Below, piece after piece: positions 60,679 to 64,000 of a stretch of DNA of 64,000 bases. Position numbers and translations under genes: made by a program. Source of the DNA: Paraburkholderia sp. ZP32-5. GTDB lineage: Bacteria > Pseudomonadota > Gammaproteobacteria > Burkholderiales > Burkholderiaceae. Each line of letters begins with the position of its first letter. Position 1 is the first letter of the stretch. The DNA lies in NCBI RefSeq assembly GCF_021390495.1, contig NZ_JAJEJP010000002.1:186001-250000 (forward strand), in the 5' to 3' direction. The notes under the pieces were generated by a model. It worked only from the letters and a program-made list of their open reading frames with translations. It made no database searches and had not been told where the DNA came from.

Positions 60679-61824
60679 ATGAAAAACAACATCATCGGTT
60701 CTTCCTTCCGGAGCGTGGCTTTCGCCATCGCGCTTGTATCGACGTTCAGCGCGTGCTCGACGGATGCGCCACGCCCATCCCCGCTCGACGACGATAGCGC
60801 GCAGTCACCATTTCCCGGCGCCAAATGGTCGACCGCCGCGCCCGCGACGCAGGGCTTCTCGCAGCAGGGTATCGACGAGGCCATCGCCTACGCGAAACAG
60901 AACGGCGCGACCTCCGGCATGATCGTTCATGGCGGACAGGTCATCGGCGAGTGGGGGGACGTGTCGAGGAAATCGAATCTCTATTCGGCGCGCAAGAGCC
61001 TGGTGAGCGCGCTGATCGGCATCGCCGTTGCGCGCGGACAGATACATCTCGACGACACGCTCGCGCAACTCGGTATCGACGACACTGCGCCTTCTCTATC
61101 GCCGAGCGAGAAGCAGACGACGATCCGGATGATGCTGGAGGCACGCTCGGGTGTTTATCATCCGACCGTCTACGAGACCGCTGCAATGCAGGCAGCCAAA
61201 CCGCCGCGCTATAGCCACGCGCCGGGCACGTTCTGGTATTACAACAACTGGGACTTCAACACGGTCGGCGCGATCTACGAAAAGGCGACCGGCAATTCGA
61301 TCTTCACCGCGCTGAAGACCGACATTGCGGAGCCTATCGGTATGCAGGATTACCGGCCTTCGGATGGGCATTACGTATCGGGTGGCACTGCCACGCGCTA
61401 TCCCGCGTATCCGGTCGATATGAGCACACGGGACTTTGCCCGCTTCGCGCTGTTGTATCTGCATGATGGCATCTGGCGCGGCCGGCAGGTCGTCCCCGCC
61501 AGTTGGGTCGCCGAATCGACGCGCCCTTACTCCGACACGTCCACGGGCGGGTATGGCTATATGTGGTGGACCAGCATGCCTGCAATCGGACCGCGTGGCG
61601 CGAATGCCGCATTGTTACGGCCCACCTATTGGGCCGATGGTCATCTGGGGCAGTACGCGGTTGTCGTGCCGTCGCTGGACCTGGTGGTGGTGAGCCGGGT
61701 CGATGCGCGGTTGACCTCGAAACAGATCGGGCAACTCAAGATGGAGAAGCTTGTGTGGCTGGTGGAGGCTGCGGGCAACGCGAGCGGCATCGGTCCCGAA
61801 CCCGGACGGAAGCCGCCGGCGTGA
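60679..61824 (+). CDS. Serine hydrolase lipoprotein, class C beta-lactamase/esterase fold
   Basis: 381 aa from ATG 60679 (ATG 60661 possible). Lipobox LVSTFSACS, lipidated Cys about residue 25. SxxK nucleophile in YSARKSLVSA and a tyrosine motif in YYNNWDFN fit the beta-lactamase-related family; GHLGQYAVVVPSLDLVVVS is its usual end. It may be an esterase, D-aminopeptidase or peptidoglycan hydrolase rather than a true beta-lactamase. Co-transcribed with the preceding exported hydrolase. Confidence 0.9.
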   Translation: MKNNIIGSSFRSVAFAIALVSTFSACSTDAPRPSPLDDDSAQSPFPGAKWSTAAPATQGFSQQGIDEAIAYAKQNGATSGMIVHGGQVIGEWGDVSRKSNLYSARKSLVSALIGIAVARGQIHLDDTLAQLGIDDTAPSLSPSEKQTTIRMMLEARSGVYHPTVYETAAMQAAKPPRYSHAPGTFWYYNNWDFNTVGAIYEKATGNSIFTALKTDIAEPIGMQDYRPSDGHYVSGGTATRYPAYPVDMSTRDFARFALLYLHDGIWRGRQVVPASWVAESTRPYSDTSTGGYGYMWWTSMPAIGPRGANAALLRPTYWADGHLGQYAVVVPSLDLVVVSRVDARLTSKQIGQLKMEKLVWLVEAAGNASGIGPEPGRKPPA

Positions 61825-61850
61825 CCGACGGCCTTCGCCTGGTGCGTGCT

Positions 61851-62390
61851 TTAGCTGGAAGCGGCCTCGGGTGCCGCAGCCTTGGCGGCCGCCGGCGTTT
61901 GATGCTTCATTGACTTCTTATAGTGTTCCGCGCGCGCATGCTCGTGCTCGTTGCGGAACAGCACGTCCGCGGTCTTCTTCTGCTCGTCGGAAAGCGACGC
62001 GTATAGCGTGCTGAACGCACTCGACAGCTTCTGCATGTTCTGTGCGCGCAGTTCGTCGAGCGACGCGTACGATTTCATCGCATCGTCGGCACTCATGGTC
62101 GAGAGTTTGCCGTTGCGCTCGTGGAACGCATCAGCAGTGCTCTGGGCGTTGTCACGCACGGTCTGCGCGAAGGCATCCCATTGCTGCGATTGCTGGTCGG
62201 TGATCTTCATCGCGCTATGGAGCTGCGCAATTCGCAGCTCAACCGCATCCTGGTGCTTCTGCGCGTGGTGGGATACGTTGGTCGAGGGCGCCGCGGCACC
62301 GCTCGCCGGGGTTTGCGCCCAGGCGGAAGCCGTGGCGAAAGCAACGCTCATCACAACAGATACGGCAATTTTATGAACGGTATTTTTCAT
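61851..62390 (-). CDS. Spy/CpxP-like periplasmic protein
   Basis: 179 aa. Signal peptide KNTVHKIAVSVVMSVAFATASAWAQ. All-helical body with the repeated-Q helix LHSAMKITDQQSQQWDAFAQTVRDNA and the LSDEQKKTADVLFRNE LTxxQ-type motif of Spy/CpxP chaperones. The C-terminus is Ala-rich and basic. Spy-type proteins limit aggregation in the envelope and some bind metals. Convergent with the lipoprotein hydrolase (27-bp gap). Confidence 0.8.
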   Translation of the reverse strand: MKNTVHKIAVSVVMSVAFATASAWAQTPASGAAAPSTNVSHHAQKHQDAVELRIAQLHSAMKITDQQSQQWDAFAQTVRDNAQSTADAFHERNGKLSTMSADDAMKSYASLDELRAQNMQKLSSAFSTLYASLSDEQKKTADVLFRNEHEHARAEHYKKSMKHQTPAAAKAAAPEAASS

Positions 62391-62561
62391 TTCGGAAGTG
62401 TCGAACAGAAATGTCGGATTGACGCGGCCGGCTCCGGCAACAAGCGATGCGGGCTATAGGCGGCCAGGTATCTCGGTGAAGTGTCTCGGTGAAATACACG
62501 CGGCACCGCAATTGGGCCGCAAGTATTGCGTGGTCAAATCGTCAGCCTGGCAACGGTCAGT

Positions 62562-62906
62562 TCAGTAACCATTGGGATAGTAGGCGGTGCCGGGCGGCGG
62601 CGAATCATAGACCACGGCAGGCGGGGCCTGGTTCGCATTCGACATTGCCGCACCGGCCGCCACGGCCAGCAAGGCGCCGACAACCAGACCACCAACCAAG
62701 GCGCTTCCTCCATGATGATCGTGGGAATCGCCGTGGGAGTTGCCGTGATAACCGCCGTGGGAGTCGTTGTGATAACCGCCGCCGCCGTGGCCATGAGAAT
62801 CACCATGATGCTGAGCCTGCGCGGGTAGCGCGAGGGCCGTGGCGGCGATTGCCACGATGGCCGTAGTGGCCACCCGGCGCAAGGATATTCGAGAGTGTCG
62901 AGTCAT
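62562..62906 (-). CDS. Exported His/Gly-rich protein with membrane segment
   Basis: 114 aa from ATG 62906 with GGAGG 8 bp upstream. Signal peptide SRISLRRVATTAIVAIAATALALPAQAQ, then about 40 residues of His/Gly/Asp/Ser repeats (GHGGGGYHND, GGYHGNSHGD, SHDHHGG), then a glycine-zipper-like hydrophobic segment (GGLVVGALLAVAAGAAM) and a Pro/Tyr-rich tail. The His cluster could bind Zn, Ni or Cu. It lies just upstream of the Spy-like gene on the same strand. Confidence 0.8.
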   Translation of the reverse strand: MTRHSRISLRRVATTAIVAIAATALALPAQAQHHGDSHGHGGGGYHNDSHGGYHGNSHGDSHDHHGGSALVGGLVVGALLAVAAGAAMSNANQAPPAVVYDSPPPGTAYYPNGY

Positions 62907-63140
62907 ACGCGCTACCTCCTGTCGTGAATGGGATGCGGCAATAGCTTCGCTGTCAAATTGTTCCATCCGGTACAGCCTTATACCACGCACCCGTTGTACG
63001 GCCTCGTCGACTTGCCGGCTTGCTGGACGGCTAGACCGTCGCGCGATACTGATACCAAATCTGGCTGGAAGGTCGACCTCTCCTTTCTCTTCGAGCCTTT
63101 CAACTTTCCGGCCTCCGCGCATGCCAATGTTTAGAAATAA
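62907..63140. other. Upstream region of the His-rich gene; no gene
   Basis: A spacer with no supported open frame. It should hold the leftward promoter of the His-rich gene. Confidence 0.45.
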
Positions 63141-63169
63141 TTGACAGTCCCTTAACGGACGCGTAACAA
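63141..63169 (+). promoter_or_regulatory. Candidate sigma-70 promoter of the phosphoesterase gene
   Basis: TTGACA (63141-63146), 17-bp spacer, TAACAA (63164-63169), 66 bp before the GTG start at 63235, in an AT-rich stretch. The -10 is weak. Confidence 0.4.
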
Positions 63170-63234
63170 AACTTACATAAAATTTAGAAAGTCACAGACC
63201 GTCGGGTGTGTGCGATCCATAACGAGGGACAGTC

Positions 63235-64000
63235 GTGAAAAATATACGGTTGCGCAGGGGCGCGCTCGCGATGCTGGCAAGCATCGGCGTAATGGCAGGG
63301 TTGTCCGCTTGCGGAAGCAGCATCAGTAGTTCGGACAGCGGTAGTTCGGACAACAGCCAGAAGGTCGCTGGTCAAGTGCTCGGCAGCTATATTCAGAATG
63401 CGGCGGTCTGCCTGGATGTGAACAACAACGGCAAGTGCGACCAGGGCGAGCCTGTCGCGCGCTCGGATGCCCAGGGCAAGTTCTCGATCTCCGATACGAG
63501 CAATGGATCGTGGAAGTATGTCGTGGCCAACCTGAGCGGCGCCACGGAGAACGACGCATCGGGCAAGAACATGGGCACCGTGTTCAACAGCACGGCTACG
63601 TTCCGTTCGCCGCGCGGCGTCAGTTTCGTCAGCGCGATCACCACGCAGCTTTCGCAACTGATCGACAGCGGTCTGTCGCAGTCGGATGCGCAAACGCAAC
63701 TTGCGAACAAGATCGGCACGACGCCGGACGCCCTGCTGGGCGACTTCAACACCAACGGCAACGCCGTGGTGAAGGCAGCGAGCGACCAGTACATTGCAAC
63801 CGTCGCGTCGAGCAAGGCGATCAAGCACGTCTGGGTTATCGTGCTTGAAAACAAGAGCGCGGAATCGACGTACGGCACGACGGCCACGGACTCAAACCAG
63901 GACCCGTACCTGAAATCGCTGATGCCGCAGGGCACGTTCCTGTCGAACTACTTCGGCACCGGCCACGTTTCGCTGGATAACTACGTATCGATGGTGTCGG
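63235..64000 (+). CDS. Phosphoesterase-family lipoprotein (acid phosphatase/phospholipase C-like), 3' end outside window
   Basis: GTG start at 63235 with AGGGA 6 bp upstream; open to the window end (255 codons seen). Lipobox VMAGLSACG, Cys about residue 26, then a Ser/Asp linker. An EF-hand-like calcium loop DVNNNGKCDQGEP lies near residues 61-73. From about residue 198, KHVWVIVLENKSAES, PYLKSLMPQGTFLSNYFGTGHVSLDNY match the start of the phosphoesterase (PF04185-type) domain, including the metal-binding ENKS. Likely surface or periplasmic. The minus-strand frames over it are shadows. Confidence 0.85.
   Translation, partial: MKNIRLRRGALAMLASIGVMAGLSACGSSISSSDSGSSDNSQKVAGQVLGSYIQNAAVCLDVNNNGKCDQGEPVARSDAQGKFSISDTSNGSWKYVVANLSGATENDASGKNMGTVFNSTATFRSPRGVSFVSAITTQLSQLIDSGLSQSDAQTQLANKIGTTPDALLGDFNTNGNAVVKAASDQYIATVASSKAIKHVWVIVLENKSAESTYGTTATDSNQDPYLKSLMPQGTFLSNYFGTGHVSLDNYVSMVS

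Noticed and set aside
63184..63828. 214-codon minus-strand frame and a 180-codon frame at 63393-63935
   Set aside because: They lie over a plus-strand lipoprotein gene with SD, lipobox and phosphoesterase motifs.

Overview
This 64 kb window is GC-rich chromosomal DNA, most likely from a Burkholderia-type betaproteobacterium (Paraburkholderia, Caballeronia or close relative). The assignment is by eye: a Burkholderia-style porin, dense LysR/AraC/IclR/GlxA regulators, aromatic-acid MFS carriers, an AAHS permease, a MetR-metE pair, an ECF42-type sigma factor with its DGPF protein, and strongly G/C-biased third codon positions that create very long antisense open frames. No rRNA, tRNA, CRISPR array, intact insertion sequence or phage gene was seen.

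Region 1 (1-11.6 kb) is a catabolic block: a molybdenum hydroxylase (large subunit cut by the window edge, plus its 2Fe-2S subunit) with a RidA protein. A LysR gene and an acid-CoA ligase run leftward. A rightward run holds a eukaryotic-type NADP-isocitrate dehydrogenase, a hotdog thioesterase, a UbiD decarboxylase, a membrane-anchored CoxG-like protein and an MFS carrier. Region 2 (11.8-28.7 kb) is a second catabolic block built from similar parts: UbiD, enoyl-CoA hydratase, molybdenum hydroxylase large subunit and AAHS permease in one operon; class II aldolase and dienelactone hydrolase in another; the FAD and 2Fe-2S subunits in a third; flavin monooxygenase, FAH-family hydrolase and CoxG in a fourth; a gentisate-dioxygenase-like cupin, porin and UbiX in a fifth. 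An IclR regulator lies inside. UbiX makes the prenylated-FMN cofactor that both UbiD enzymes would need. The substrate is unknown. The gene set fits uptake, CoA activation or hydroxylation, decarboxylation and ring cleavage of an aromatic or heteroaromatic carboxylate.

The most striking unexplained signal is in Region 2. All five operon promoters carry the same device: a TTGACA box, a -10 box whose last two bases start a 15-bp palindrome (consensus ATTYGC-N3-GCRAAT), and a second copy exactly 19 bp further downstream. This looks like one regulon, probably run by the local IclR protein. A second, independent motif of 33 bp occurs four times between 32.8 and 40.1 kb, around a GlxA-type regulator, and links three promoters of small YciI/muconolactone-isomerase-like or NTF2-like genes.

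Region 3 (28.7-40.8 kb) holds a decayed HutC/GntR remnant, a Tat-exported lipoprotein with five 80-residue repeats and a glycosidase-like domain, and the GlxA neighbourhood (MFS efflux pump, GST, methyltransferase, AraC regulator, three YciI-like paralogues, NTF2-like lipoprotein). Region 4 (40.8-45.3 kb) has a P-type cation ATPase convergent with an ECF42 sigma/DGPF pair; one hairpin contains both stop codons. Region 5 (45.3-51.9 kb) looks like accessory DNA with larger gaps and less biased codons: lipid A acyltransferase, SDR, YciI, LysE exporter under an RBS-masking hairpin, two orphan hypotheticals and a methyltransferase. Region 6 (51.9-64 kb) contains an outer-membrane barrel, an AI-2E family permease, an orphan TRAP solute-binding protein, metR-metE, two exported hydrolases, a Spy-like protein, a His/Gly-rich exported protein and the start of a phosphoesterase lipoprotein cut by the window end.
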